64,000 bases of DNA from Paratrimastix pyriformis (lineage: Eukaryota; Preaxostyla; Paratrimastigidae): contig JAPMOS010000001.1 in assembly GCA_027972325.1 (NCBI GenBank), forward strand, positions 1,273,001-1,337,000. Reading direction: 5' to 3'. The notes below the pieces were generated by a model. That model searched no databases. It was not told where the DNA came from and saw nothing but the letters and a program-made list of their open reading frames with translations. Both the position numbers and the translations under genes were made by a program. Position 1 is the first letter of the stretch. Every line of letters begins with the position of its first letter. Shown here piece after piece: positions 51,906 through 63,893 of this stretch.

Positions 51906-52399
51906 GGAACCCTGATGCGCCCGCCGGCGCCGGAATCGGTCGATGCTCTTTATTTTTGGGAAGAGAGATTAAAGATGCGGAGCCATGAAAGAGAAGTCAA
52001 GGACGGAAGGGGGAAAAGGGGTCAAAATCGGGAAAGGAACGGTACCTCGCAGACATGGTGGAGATTCAGGCGGCTAGAAGGCTTGGTGAGAAGGAAGCGT
52101 ATGGGCTGGAAGATTGTCCCCAAGGACACTTGCAGTTCACCAAGGTCTGGTCGGGTGTGAGCCGCTTGGCGACGGGGGTACATTCCCCGAGGCCGGCGTC
52201 CGATGATGCGCGGAATCGCGGAATCGATCGAAAACTCGTTCCTTCATTTTCTGGGAGATCACAGCAGAACGCGAAAGGAAATATAAAAAGGAGTGGGGGG
52301 TAGGGAAGGGGAGGGGGGAGGAGGAGGGAGGAGGAGGCGAGATATCATGGAAGAAGGAATGGCATCAATACTGGAAGCTCAGATTTACACCTTCACGAA
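51906..52399. other. Spacer between ARL2 start and hybrid-cluster gene copy 2 stop
   Basis: This 494-bp stretch is purine-rich. It includes GAAATATAAAAAGG near 52277, a possible TATA-like element, and a G/A-rich block (52290-52345). No supported gene lies here. It should hold the ARL2 promoter and the 3' end of the hybrid-cluster transcript. Confidence 0.4.
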
Positions 52400-53134
52400 C
52401 TACCTTGAGGCAGGAGCGTCGGCGGCAGGGGCAGGGGCGAGGGAAGTCTGTGGGCCCAGGATGGCGTCGAGGTCGGCCTGGGCGGAGGGGCCGATGGGGC
52501 CGATGTTGAACTTCTCCACCAGGACGGCCAGCGCCTCGGGGGTCAGGAAGGCCGGCAGGGCCGGGCCCAGGCGGATGTTGCGCAGGCCCAGGTGGAGCAG
52601 CGACAGCAGGATGCAGACGGCCTTCTGCTCGAACCAGGACAGCACAATCGACAGGGGCAGCTCGTTGGGCCCGCAGTGGGCCTTGGCCGCCAGGGCCTTG
52701 ACCGCCTCGATGGCCGTGTGGGCGTCGTTGCACTGGCCCAGGTCCAGCAGCCGGGGCAGCACCACCCCGCCGCCCAGGTCGATGGTGCCGTGCTCGAGGT
52801 GGTTCAGCTTGAACTTGCCGCAGGCCAGCGTCAGCAGCAGCGTGTCCCGGGGCGCCCGGGCCGCAAAGTCGGTGTAGTAGTTGCGGGAGCCCTCGAACCC
52901 GTCGCACCCGCCCACCAGGAAGATCCGCCGCAGCCGGCCCGCGCCCGCGGCCGCCAGGATCTGGTCGGCCACCCCGGCCACCGTGGGCAGCCCGAAGCCC
53001 ACCGTCAGGGTGCTCTTGTGGGCCGCCGCCGCCGCCTGACCAGCAGCCGTGGGCGCGGCCGTGGTGCCCACCCAGCCGGGCGCCGCCTGGGCAGCCGCAA
53101 TCACGGGGGCAAACCGCTCCAGGCCACGACTACA

Positions 53135-53167
<33 letters not shown>

Positions 53168-54721
53168 AGACGAGAAGAAGGCGGTGAGTTACCCAGGATG
53201 GTGGGGGCCAGCACAGGGGGGGCGGTCATGGGCAGCAAGCGAGCGGGCAAGGAGGAGGATGCAAGGAGGAGGATGGGCGGGGGCAGGGGCGGGCAGGTGG
53301 CGGGGGCGCGGCGAGGCCGACGGACTCGGCAATGTGGGTGACCCCGTCGACCCCGACCAGGTTGGTGGTGAAGATGCGCTCGCGGTAGTCGCCCACCCGG
53401 GGATGATGCAGTTGGTGGTCATCAGGATGGCCCCGGAAGTCCCGGAACTCGGCCACCTGGTTCTGCCAGGCCGTCCCGTAGTGGCCCGCCAGGTGGGGGA
53501 ACCGGCTCCGCAGCACCGGGTACCCGTTGGCGGCCAGCATCTCCCCGTGGGTGTACACCTGAACGCCCGTGCCCCGGGTCGCCTCGAGCAGCTCGTACAG
53601 GTCGAGCAGGTCGTGGCCGCTCACCAGGATGCACTTGCCCTCCGTGCGCGCCCAGGGGGCCCACTGCACCTCGTGCGGGGTGGGGTCCCCGTAGGCGGCC
53701 GTGTTGGCCTCGTGCAGCCCGTCCATGGCGGCCAGGTTGTGCTCGCCCACCCGCAGCGCCATCCCCAGCAGCGCCCCCACGTCGGCCGGCCGGGTGGCCA
53801 GGAAGGCGAACACCTCCACCGCGAGGCCTCCGCCCCCGACCGCCGCACGCCCAGCCGCCAGGCGTGGTCCAGGTAGGCCGCCACGCCCTTCATCCCGTAC
53901 ACGATCAGCTCCTGCAGCCCCACCACCGTCTTGCCCTGCCGGGCCTGGCGCAGGTCGATCCGGGCAGCCTGTGCGGGGGGTGGGTGGGGGGTGGGTGGGT
54001 GGGCACGACAGGAGGGCAGCCACAGAGAGAGAGAGGGGGAAGGCGGCGATGAGGATGGGGTGTGCTCGGGACAATGGGTGGGTGGCAGGGGCAGTGGCAG
54101 AGTCGGGGGCAGGGTCGGGGGCAGAGCAGTGGCAGAGCAGGGTCAGGGTCAGGGCAGGGTCAGGGCGGCGGACCTTGGGGTCGGCGGCGGGTGTCCAGGC
54201 GGCCACCTCGGGGTCGGTCGGGGCCGAGGCCACGCCCCGCTGGGCCAGCTGGTCGATGAGGTCCCCAATGTGGGCCGTCTGGGCCCGGAAGCGGGCCCCG
54301 TCGAAGCTCACGTTGGTCAGGGTCATGAAGGTGGCTGCGGGCGGGGGGGTGGCGTGGCGGGGAGGAGAAGCAAAAAAGGGGTGGTGGTGAGTCGTGGCCA
54401 GCAAAGAGAGGCGGGCGCTGAGATCGGGACGGCAACCACCGCCATCACCCGCCGAACCGCACGAAAAAACGTTTCAACAAACATCAACGGACCCTCGATG
54501 ATGGTCTTGGCAATGTCGTCCTTCAGCTCGGTGGGCAGCTCGGTATACTGGGGCCGGGCCATGGCGGCCAGCTTCATGACGCCCATGATCTGGATGTCCT
54601 GCAGCGCGGCCACCTCGGGCGACTTCATGCAGCGGCCCACCTTGGTGCAGCCCACTCCGCCGATGGTCTGCTCGCACTGGTAGCAGAACATGGCGGCGTT
54701 CTCGATGTCAGCAGAAGACAT
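52400..54721 (-). pseudogene. hcp: Hybrid-cluster protein, copy 2, with small indels in exon 3
   Basis: Exons 54721-54493, 54334-54174, 53968-53326 and 53129-52400 match copy 1. Exon 4 is intact in frame here (FAPVIAAAQAAPGWVG), unlike copy 1. Exon 3 is 4 nt shorter than in copy 1, through three separate losses: one base in the GAEAFAVEV codons (near 53824), two in the DFPGAIL codons (near 53436) and one in the CIIPRVG codons (near 53400). The net result is off frame. The local reading turns MTTNCIIP, which holds the hybrid-cluster Cys, into an unrelated peptide. Exons 1 and 2 are intact; Tyr to Thr-type change at AQYAELP/QYTELP is one of few substitutions. The C-terminus differs, ending APAADAPASR. 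It is either a decaying paralogue or a gene with homopolymer base-call errors. Confidence 0.82.
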
Positions 54722-54990
54722 GTTGGTGGTTGGGTGGTTGGGTTGGGTTGGGTTGGGTTTGCCGTTGACGCTCACTCACACGACTGGTAGTGTGGGTTTT
54801 GTTCGTTGTCCCAGGCTGGGTGGGGCGCCCCTTATATAGGGGCCCGATTTGGGCGGGCTCATCGAGACACGGGTCTGATTTCGATCCAGCGATCGCGAGA
54901 TCCGCGGCGCCCCAGCAGAGAAACCAAACCCAAATAAAATCGCGCCTGTCACCCCTGTGGAATCTGCAAGCCTCCGGATTCGATTTGGAT
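52430..54990. repeat. Inverted repeat, right arm
   Basis: This is the inverted partner of 13434-15980, about 36 kb away. It carries the same promoter, introns and exons, with the poly(C) intron run seen here as 30 G at 53137-53166. Confidence 0.85.
54826..54848 (-). promoter_or_regulatory. TATA box in a palindrome, hybrid-cluster gene copy 2
   Basis: CCCCTTATATAGGGG lies about 110 bp upstream of the copy 2 ATG, identical to the copy 1 element. Confidence 0.6.
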
Positions 54991-55192
54991 CTCCCTCTGC
55001 CGTCAGTTTCGTGTTATGCAGCCATGATACGCTCAGCGTCTTGCTAAAATGTGATCTTCACCACCAATTTGGGTTTGTTCGGTTGTGGAATTTGTGGATC
55101 ACAATAATCGAAAATCATCGTCACTCAGGCACTAAAATCAACCCGCGATCAATTGATAAATCAGAGAAATGTTCGTGTGTCATCAGAACGGC
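54991..55192. other. AT-richer spacer beyond the inverted repeat
   Basis: This 200-bp stretch between the repeat end and the MYND-SET stop is much less GC-rich than its surroundings. No gene, tRNA or clear motif is seen. Confidence 0.35.
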
Positions 55193-57702
55193 TTAATGGC
55201 GGCGCCGATGGCGACGAGCAGGAGCCTCCTCATCCTGGGATTGCTTCGGTGCGACCGTCTTCAAAGCCCGCTCATTGCTGAGGTAGAGCTCGTACTTCTG
55301 TTGACACTCCTCCAGGTAGCGGCTCGTGTCCGCATACAGGATGTGCAATTGTGCCAGAGCAGTGCTGCACCGAACAGGGCGGGGGCAGCCGGGTGAGTCG
55401 CGAACCAACGAGGAGAAGCGAAGAAGAAGGGGCGTTCAGGCGGACCTGTAGGCGAAGCCGGGGTCGGCAAAGGACACGGGGAGCTCCGGGACGTCCTCAA
55501 CATGCCCCTGGGCAGGGACGGGGTGCTGGCGAAGCTGCTCCTTGAAGGCCTTCACGGCCGCCGGGTACTCGGGGGTCGCTGGTCCCCCGGCGCGGCGACG
55601 ACGCCCACCACCAGAGACAGCACCACCACCAAGAGCCAGCACCACCACCACCAGAGCCAGCACCACCAATCAAGATCGGCGCAAAAATCGGGAGGGGGTC
55701 TGGCGGACCGGGGTAGAGGTCGGCCCGGATGGCGCCCACCATGGTGTCCGCCAGGAATTCGTAGGCCCAGGCCTTCTCGGGGCAGGGCAGCGGGCTGAGT
55801 CGCTCGAGGGTGTCCACGCGCTAAGGGCGGGCCGGCACGGACAACGGTGACGGTCAGCGCACAGGGGGTGGCGGGGGATGGGGGACCTTCTTCAAGCACC
55901 AGGCAGCCCGGCCGAACTGGCCGGCGAGCTTGTAGTACGCGTGGAGCATGTCGTAGACGCGGGCCATCAGCCAGTGTTCCGGCCCCAGGCCGGCCTCGTG
56001 GCAGAGGGGCAGCAGCTGCAGCAGGTCGCCCGGGGTGCGCGTCCCCGCGTCGGCCGTGTCGAGAGCCTCCAGGGCAACCTCAACCCGCGCCTCCGCCTGC
56101 CCCACGACCCATCGCGGGCCGGGATGAGCGACCATCATTGCCGCCGTCGCTCGCCGTCCGCCGCCTGTCTTCACGACCCCCTCCCCCCACCCCCACGCGC
56201 ACACACTCACACTTCACCCCCACCACCCCCCACCCCCCACCACCGCCGACTCTGGCGGGGGCCGACGGACCGCCACCATCTGGTCGGCCTCGGCCCGGGT
56301 GGGGGCCCAGCCGCACAGCTCGCAGGGGCAGGCGACCAGGGCCCGGTCGGGGCCCTCGACCCACAGCCGCACCAGGGGCTCCTTCGGCTTGGGCTTGGGG
56401 GCCGCGGGGACGGGCGCCGGCCGGTTGATCTTCAGCCCGGGCAGCTGGGCCACCAGCGAGGCCAGCGCGTCCTCGGTCTTCTTGGCACGCTCGTCGGCGG
56501 CCGGGGCCGGGGCGGCCTCCTGCTCCTCCTCGGGGGCCGGCTCGGCCTCAGGGGCCGGGAGGGCGTTGGGGTCGGGGCGGGGGCACCGGCGGCAGAAGAA
56601 CGAGACGGCCCCGGGGGCCGGGACGGCCGCGGTGGGTACGTGGTCGGGACTGGCGGTGAGGCTGCTCGAGACGGGCACGCAGGCGGGGCAGGCGCACTGG
56701 TGCAGGGCGGCGTCGCGGAGGACGGCCTGCCGGCGGACGGTGGGCTCGAAGAGGAACTTGGTGTTGATCCGGGAGATGGTCAGCGGCTCGCCCGGCACCA
56801 TCGCCCGCAGGGCTTTGATGAACAGGGTCCCGTCGGGCAGCACCGAGCGGAAGCAGGTCGGCCGGCAGCTGCAGGGGCCCGGTGTGTGTGTGTGTGGGGG
56901 TGAGGAGGATCAGTGACCCGTAAATGGTGGAGAGATTCGGGGGCACCAGCAGGAGGCCGGGGCAGGATCGTTGGTTGGGGGCCGGTGGGGCGGACCTGTG
57001 GGGGAAGCGGGCCGCGATGGGGAACATGGTCGAGGTGTCGCGGCCCTCCATGGCGTACGAGTGCCAGGCCTGGACCACGTGCATCATCTGGTCGCGGGTG
57101 GGAAGCGGGGCCGCCTCGGTGGCCCCGTCGACCAGCCCGGTGTATCCCTCCCAGGTCATGGCCAGCATGTGGGTCAGGGCCGCCTCGAGGTAGGTGCGCA
57201 TCCGGGGGAACATCTCCTCCACGGGGGCGCAGTGCAGGTCCAGCAGGAACCGCCGCACGGCCGCGGGGGTAGTTTTGTGCAGGAAGACCACCACGGGGCG
57301 CAGCAGACGGGCCAGGGTCTGGGCCGGGAAGTCAGGCTCGTCCGGCTGGGGGCTGGGCAGGGTGGCCATGGCGGCCTGGTGGGCGGCCATCATGAAGGGG
57401 TGCGTAACGGCATCGGGCATCACCAAGAGAGGGCTCGTTTCCATGCAAACAATGTCGCCCTGGGCGTAGGGGCGCGAAGCGAGGGCAACCCGGGGAGCAT
57501 TCTCGCCCTTACGAGTCTCCACCAAGAGGCTCTTTCGAACGCACATAAATCTGTGGCCGTCATTCCAATCAGCAGCCTGGTGCTCCTTGGAGCAATAATA
57601 GCCACGGCACTTACCACAACGAAGCTCAGCCGGGCGGCCGCATTTCAGGCAGAACCGGTCGTATTGAATCTCGCCCAACTTTTCGGTGATCAACACGTCC
57701 AT
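55193..57702 (-). CDS. SMYD-like MYND-SET lysine methyltransferase
   Basis: This is a probable protein-lysine methyltransferase. It starts MDVLITEKLGEIQYD at 57702. A MYND zinc finger comes first: FCLKCGRPAELRCGKC, then YYCSKEHQAADWNDGHRFMC. The SET domain follows: RVALASRPYAQGDIVCMETS begins it. Across an intron with a GTCCG donor the conserved block reads PHSCRPTC, and VPGEPLTISRIN with VRRQAVLRD and HQCACPAC ends it. The usual motif is NHSC, so Asn is Pro here. In animal SMYD proteins the MYND finger is inserted within SET; here most or all of SET follows it. The C-terminal part has Cys residues (CPCELCGW) and TPR-like helices down to the TAA at 55193. About six introns are present, not all resolved. 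Confidence 0.8.
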
Positions 57703-57852
57703 TTTCCCGGAACCTCTTGCGCTGCAGTGGAGAAGCTGCTGAGATGTGTCCTGGGAACAACACAGACCTTTCTTCAAAAAAGAGTTCCTTTCTCCGCGGC
57801 TTCTGAGACCGCGGGTTTCTTGTTTGTTTCGCCCCTTGTGTCGGCGTTTGCG

Positions 57853-59474
57853 ATGCAGCCTCAGATTCCTCAAGTGCCCCTTGTCACTCCCCCAACACAA
57901 CCTCTTCCCCCGGCCGAGCTTGAGGCGCGGCTGGCCCTCTACATGGTTCCTGATACTGTTGCCCTCGAACAGAACCGACAGTTCTTCCTGGAGTATGTTA
58001 AGGGGACGTGGTCCGTTGGTCAATTGATGCAACAAATCCAATCCTCCCAGAACCCTGGGGTCTGTGCAATCGCAATGCCCCCCAATTTTCACCCGCCCCA
58101 CGTCTGGGCCTGTCCCGCACACGACAGGTTCGCCAAGTCGCAGCCACACTTCTCCGAAAGTCCATTATCACCATTTGGTACCAACTGCCCCCCGCGGAGC
58201 GTGCCCAGCATCGTGCTTCCATGCTCAGCGTTCTTGTCAATGACCCGATGTCTGCATCCACCGCACTGACCGTCCTCTCCGCTCACAATCATGGGCCCCA
58301 CGTAGTCGCCTGGTACAGCACAACATGACATGGCTTGTCTCGACCGTCTCCAAGGCCGATTACCCCTCGGACGGGTGGCCCGAGCTGCTGCCCTTCCTGT
58401 TCCAGTGCACCCAGAGCCCCCAGCCGACCCACCGCCGGGTCTGTCGGCACCGTCAGGGTCATGCTCCGTGTACCCAGTTGGCCCGGTTCCTTGCCGAGAG
58501 GGGCGGACGCCCTCCCCCCCTGTCTCAGCCTCCTCACTCGCCGCCCACGGGGTGGTTTGGCGGCTGGGCGGGGCAGATGGCCATGAACCTGTTCTCCTCG
58601 CTGACGGACGGGCTGGGGAACGCACTGCGGGAGCACTTCGGGACCCTGCAGAAGATCTTCATGGGCGGCCTGGTCGACCAGGACCTCGAGACTCAGGTGG
58701 CCTCCCTCAGGTCCGCCACTCGGCCTGCCGTCTCACACCCCGGCCTGCATCGCCCCCGGCCTGCATCACCCCGGCGCCACCCATGGCCACTGATCATCAA
58801 GACACTCGTTTCCATCGCCTCCCCGTGCCCTTTGCCCTTGCTCTTTGCGGGTGGCAGGGCGGTCAAGTGCCTCACCCAGTGGCTCGAGACCACCTCCGAG
58901 ATGGTCCGGCTGCCCCCGCCCGCCCGGCCCGGCCCCTCCTCCCACCCGCCTCGCGCCGCTTGCTGCCCCGCGTCCCTGCACCCTGCCCGCTCACGGGAGC
59001 CCTCTGTCTCGTGCCGTGCCGCCTGGTGGTGGGGTGGGATGGCGCGGGGGCTGCAGAACCTCTTCCTGGAGTTGCTGGGGCCCATCATGGGCGTCATCCG
59101 GCGCCTCATCCAGCAGGGCGAGGAGGACACGGCCGTCAACGCGTTCGAGATCTTTGACGACGTCGCCGAGTCGGTCCGTCGGTCGCCGCCCTCCCCGCCC
59201 CGCCCGCCCCGGGAGGGGGAGACCGGAAGTTGACGCCCGTCCCCCACGCACACCCACCCCCAGGACACACCCAGGACACCCCCGCACGCACACTCGCACT
59301 CACACCCATCCCCACACTCGCACCCACCCCCAGGACACCCCTGCCCGGCTGATGAGCAAGGTGGCGCCGCCGCTTGTGCAGTTCTTCCTGGAGATCGCCG
59401 CCAACCGGACCCTCCAGCTGAACACCCGCGACAAGGCCATGGAGTTCTTCGTGTGGATGTCCAAGCAGTCCGCC

Positions 59475-59509
<35 letters not shown>

Positions 59510-62500
59510 AGCTGCCCCATCCGCCCTCCCCCTGGCCCTCACTGCGCGCTGCCCCTGCCATCATGCATGGGGTGATGGCCCGGGGGCTCCTGTGAGCAGC
59601 AAGCCCAAGATCCCCGTCCTCACTGCGCGGTCCTGTCTCTCCCTCTGGCCCTGCCCCCTGCCCCTTTGCCCTGCCCTGGTCGCCCAGCAAGCCCAAGATC
59701 CTTGCCAAGAAGCAGCTGAACCTTGTGGGGCCCATCCTGGACGTGATCTTCCCCATCTGCGCCGAGCCCGAGCCCGAGGAGGACCTGGCCGAGGACGAGC
59801 CCACCCCCAACCGGGTGGCCACCCAGGTGATCGGCCACCTGGGGGCCAACCTGCCCAGCAAGCTCATGTTCCCGCTGCTCTTCGGCCACATCGCCCGCTG
59901 CGCCCAGGCCGCCGACTGCTGGGCCCGCCACGCGGCCCTCTCATCCGTCTCGGTCCGCACGCACGCCCACCCGCTCGCTCGCCCGCCCACCCACCCACCC
60001 GGCGCACCCCTGACCGCTGTGCTGGGGGCTTGCGGTGGGGCGGCGCAGATCCTTGCCCAGGGCCTGTCCGAGCGGATGCGCGAGAGCCTGAGCACCTTCC
60101 TGCCGTGGGTCTTTGCGGCCCTGGGGGACGCCAACCCCAAGCTGCGCTCGACGGCCTGCATCGCCCTGTCGGCCTTCGCCGAGCATCTGCAGCCCGAGAT
60201 CTACGACCCGCCCACGGGGCCCGAGGTGCTCAAGCGGCTGGTGGCCGCCATGGACGACCCCCTGCCCGCCGTCCAGGAGAAGGCATGCTTCGCCATCGAG
60301 CTCTTCTGCGAGCACATGGGTCCGCGCCCCGCCCGCCCGCCCGCCCCGCCCGCCTCCCTGCCCTGTGCGTTTCTCGCTGACCATTGCGCTGTGTGTGTGT
60401 CTGTGTGTCTGTGTGTGTGTCTGTGTGTCTGTGTGTCTGTGTGTGCAGCGCCCGAGCTAGTGGCGCCCTTCGGGAGCCCGCTGATGGAGCGGCTGATGGA
60501 GGTGCTCCGGACCCGGACGGGGTCGGTGCAGGCCCACTCGGTCACGGCCATCGCGGCCCTGGCGGGCACCGCCGGCCCGGCCATCGCCCCCCACGGGCCG
60601 GCCCTGCTGGAGATGATGCGAGCCCTGATGGCCCTGACCGCCCCCCAGGACCTGCCCTCCGCATCAAGGTCCCCCCCCGCCGCCCCGCCCCTGCTCGGCC
60701 GTCCCCCGCCCCGCCCCACTGCTGGCTGGGCTCACCCCCCGGACTGTGCGGGTCGTTGCAGGCGACCGAGACGGTTGGGATGATCTGCGAGGCCATGGGG
60801 AAGGCCGCCTTCGGGCCCTACCTGGGGCCCTTCATGGAGCTTGCCCTGGCCGGCATGCAGATCGACTGCGACGAGCTCCGCGAGTTCACGTACTCCTTCT
60901 TCGGCAACGCCGCTCACGTCTTCCAGGTCCGCTCCCGATCCCGATCCCGATCCCGATCCCGATCCCGATCCCGATCCCCTCCTCGGGTGCCCCGGGTCTC
61001 CCCGGGGAGCCCACGGTCGGTCGGGCGCGGTCTGACCTGCTCTCCGTCTGTCCCGGGCGCAGGAGGACTTCGGCCAGTACATGCCGGTGGTGCTGCCCCA
61101 CTTCATGCACTCCTTCACCAGCACCTCGGGCGTCGCCTACCACCGGCCCGTCCGCGCGTCGCAGTTCCTCCGCGAGGCCGAGAGCCAGGCAGACCCCCTG
61201 GGCGGTCCGCCCGCCCTCCCCTTCAGCCAGGCGCCCTCCTCGCCTTCGTCGTGACCTGCCCTTCCCTGCCTTGCCTTGCCTTGCCTTGCCTTGCCTTGCC
61301 TTGCCTTGCCTTGCCTTGCCTTGCCTTGCCTTGCCTTGCCTTGCCTTGCCTTGCCTTGCCTTGCCCATCCCCGATTGCTGACGGGTTGTCCACCGGCCAT
61401 GGGGGGGGGCGCCCTGCGCCTGTGCAGGTGTTCGCGACGGTGACGACGACGACGACGACGAGAACGCCGAGATTGCGCCCCCGGCCCTCCAGACGGCCCC
61501 CAACCCCGCCGCCCCTGCCCTTGCCACGGCCACCCCGGGGGCCGCCGCCGGGCCCCAAGAGGACGAGGACGACGACGGGGACAACGGGTGCATCATCGGC
61601 CGGACGGACGGGACGGTGGGGGTGTCCATCTGCACGGCCACCCTGGACGAGAAGAGCTCGGCCGTGCACAACCTGGCCCAGATCGGGGGCTCGCTGGGGG
61701 CGGCCTACCTGCCCTTCATGGCCGAGACCCTCAAGATCTACCGGCGCCTGTCGCTCTACCCCCACGAGAACATCCGCCAGGAGGTCGCAAAGGGCCTCGA
61801 GCGTCCGTCGCCCCGCCCCGTCCCCTCGCCCTTCCCCTCGAAGAGCCGCCCCCTTGGCTGCCCCATCGGCGGCTGGCTCATGATGATGGCGGCTGGTGGC
61901 GGCGGGGTGTGGGCGTGTGTTGTGTGTGGCGGGGCATCGGGGCGGGTCGTGGCGCAGTCTTCGTCCGGGCGGCCATCCGGGCCCAGCCCCCGGCCGCCCC
62001 CTGGGAGCAGGGCCTGCCCCCGCCCGTCCGTCCCGCCGCTCTCCCTCCATCCATCCACCCACCCACCCACCCACCCACCCATCACCCATCCCTCGCCACC
62101 CCGCTCACGACTGCCGCCGCTCATCCCCTCCTCCGCCGCCCGCCACCCGCAGGTCGCGCTGACCCCGGCCACGAAGGGGGTGCTGGAGGTTGTCCTGGCG
62201 GTGCTGATGCGGGCCATGGAGCGGGACGAGGACGAGACCACCGTGGCCATGGCCTGCTCGACCCTGCTGGCCGTGGTGGAGGCCCTGGGGCCGGCCCCCC
62301 TGGAGGCCGTCCTGGAGCCTCTCTGCATGGACCTGCTCCACCTGCTGCAGCGGCAGGCCCCCTGCCAGGACGCCGACGAGGACGAGGACGAGGAGGGCGC
62401 CGAGGGCGAGCCCAAGGCCCCCGGGGCGGCGGCGGGGGCGGCCGGGGAGGATGAGCCCGAGGAGGACGAGCCCGACGACGAGATGGACCACGACCCCCTC

Positions 62501-63893
62501 CTGGACGACGTCACCGAGCTCATCTGCGGCCTCGCCAAGGCCCGCCCGCCGCCCCGCCCGTCATGGGACCCCTTCGGCGTCCCCCTTTCCTTGGCCCGGT
62601 GGCCTGACCGATGCATGTGCGGTGGCGGTGGTGCGTTGGGGGGGCGCAGGCACTCGGTCCGGCGGCCTTCGACCGGTACTACAAGGTCTTCTTCGAGGAG
62701 CTGCTGAAGTACGCCGGCCGGGACCGGTGTGGCGACGACCGCTCGATGGCCCTGGGCGCCTTCGCCGACTGCGCCATCACCATGGGCCCCGCCTACGCGC
62801 CCTACCTCGAGGTCCGCCCCGCCCCTCCCGGTGCCGCTTGCCCTGCTCCGCTCCATCGCACCCCAGAGCCCACCCCATGGCCCACCCCATGGCCCACCCC
62901 CACGCATCACTCCGCCTCGCTCATCCTGCCCGCCGCCTGCCTGCCCGCCCCCCAGCGGTCGATGCAAGTTGTGCTTGCCAACCTGGACAGCCCCGACCCG
63001 GGTCTCCAGCAGAACTGCGTCTGCTGCCTGGGGATGCTCTGCCGCGCCTGCCCCGACCTCTGCACCCCGTCCGTCCCTGCCCGCTGCCTTCATGCACTGC
63101 CCGCTGCCCTCATGCGCCTCCCCGCGCCCGCCTCCCGCCCGCCCCGCCCCGCCCGCCCCCGCCCCGCCTCCTGTCACCCCCTGTCATCCCCCCTGTCACC
63201 CCCCCTGTCACCCCCCCTGCCCTCCGGTGGCCCTCTCCTCACCCTCATCTGGCCCGCCTGGTGGGTTCCTCCGATGGGGTGATGCAGCCACTACGGGGTG
63301 CTGCTGGCCCGTGTGGGGGCCCTGCTGCAGCACCGGGTGGGCATGGTGGCCGACAACGCCCTGGGGGCCATCGGGCGCATGGTCCGGGCGGCCCCGGGCC
63401 AGGTGCCCCTGGCGACGGTGCTCCCGGTGCTGCTCGACCGGCTCCCGCTGACCCACGACCCCCTCGAGAACAGCCCCTGCTTCGAGGCGCTGCTGGTGGT
63501 GCTGCAGGACCCCACCCTGCGCGCCCAGGCGGCGCCCTTCCTCGAGCGGATCGTCGGCCTCTTCGCCCGCACCGTCAGCGCCCCGCCCGCACCCCAGCTG
63601 CCCGCCGCTGCCGCGGCCGAGGCCGAGGCCTTCGCGCCCGTCGGTCCGTAGAGGCCCCCCCCCATTTCATCCTCATCCTCTTCTCTCCCCTCCGATCATC
63701 GTCTGCAGTGGCCACGGCTCGCCCCCGGGAGGACGCCCTGCGTGCCGGGGCGACGGGGTGCATGTCACCGGCCACGTACACCCGCAACATGGCCCTCTTC
63801 CTGGAGGCCCTGCTGGCCTCGGGGGTCGCCCTGGCCTCCCGCGACCAGGTCGCCGCCGCCGTGGCCGCCTACCGGGCCGTCAACACCAGCTGA
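57853..63893 (+). CDS. IPO4: Importin-4 / Kap123-type karyopherin beta
   Basis: This HEAT-repeat nuclear import receptor carries cargo such as ribosomal proteins and histones with Ran. The start is MQPQIPQVPLVTPPTQPLPP at 57853. The N-terminal HEAT repeats include VRQVAATLLRKSIITIWYQL, usual for importin-4 and -5. NLPSKLMFPLLFGHIARC and STACIALSAFAEHLQPEIYD lie in the middle. The block TDGTVGVSICTATLDEKSSA followed by VHNLAQIGGSLGAAYLPFM matches importin-4. The acidic loop is at about 62365-62510 (DADEDEDEEGAEGE). RYYKVFFEELLKYAGRDRC and CCLGMLCRACPDLC come near the end. It stops at TGA 63891. At least a dozen introns occur, many satellite-rich. The divergent SMYD-like gene starts 150 bp upstream, so one spacer serves both. 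Confidence 0.88.
59478..59509 (+). repeat. Poly(C) run in an importin-4 intron
   Basis: About 32 consecutive C lie at the start of the intron after the exon coding for FFVWMSKQS. Confidence 0.75.
60943..60980 (+). repeat. CCGATC hexamer repeat in an importin-4 intron
   Basis: Six or seven CCGATC units lie just downstream of a GTCCG donor at 60928. Confidence 0.8.
61266..61365 (+). repeat. CCTTG pentamer array, about 20 units, in importin-4
   Basis: An uninterrupted TTGCC/CCTTG array of about 100 bp occupies an intron of the importin gene. Confidence 0.9.
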
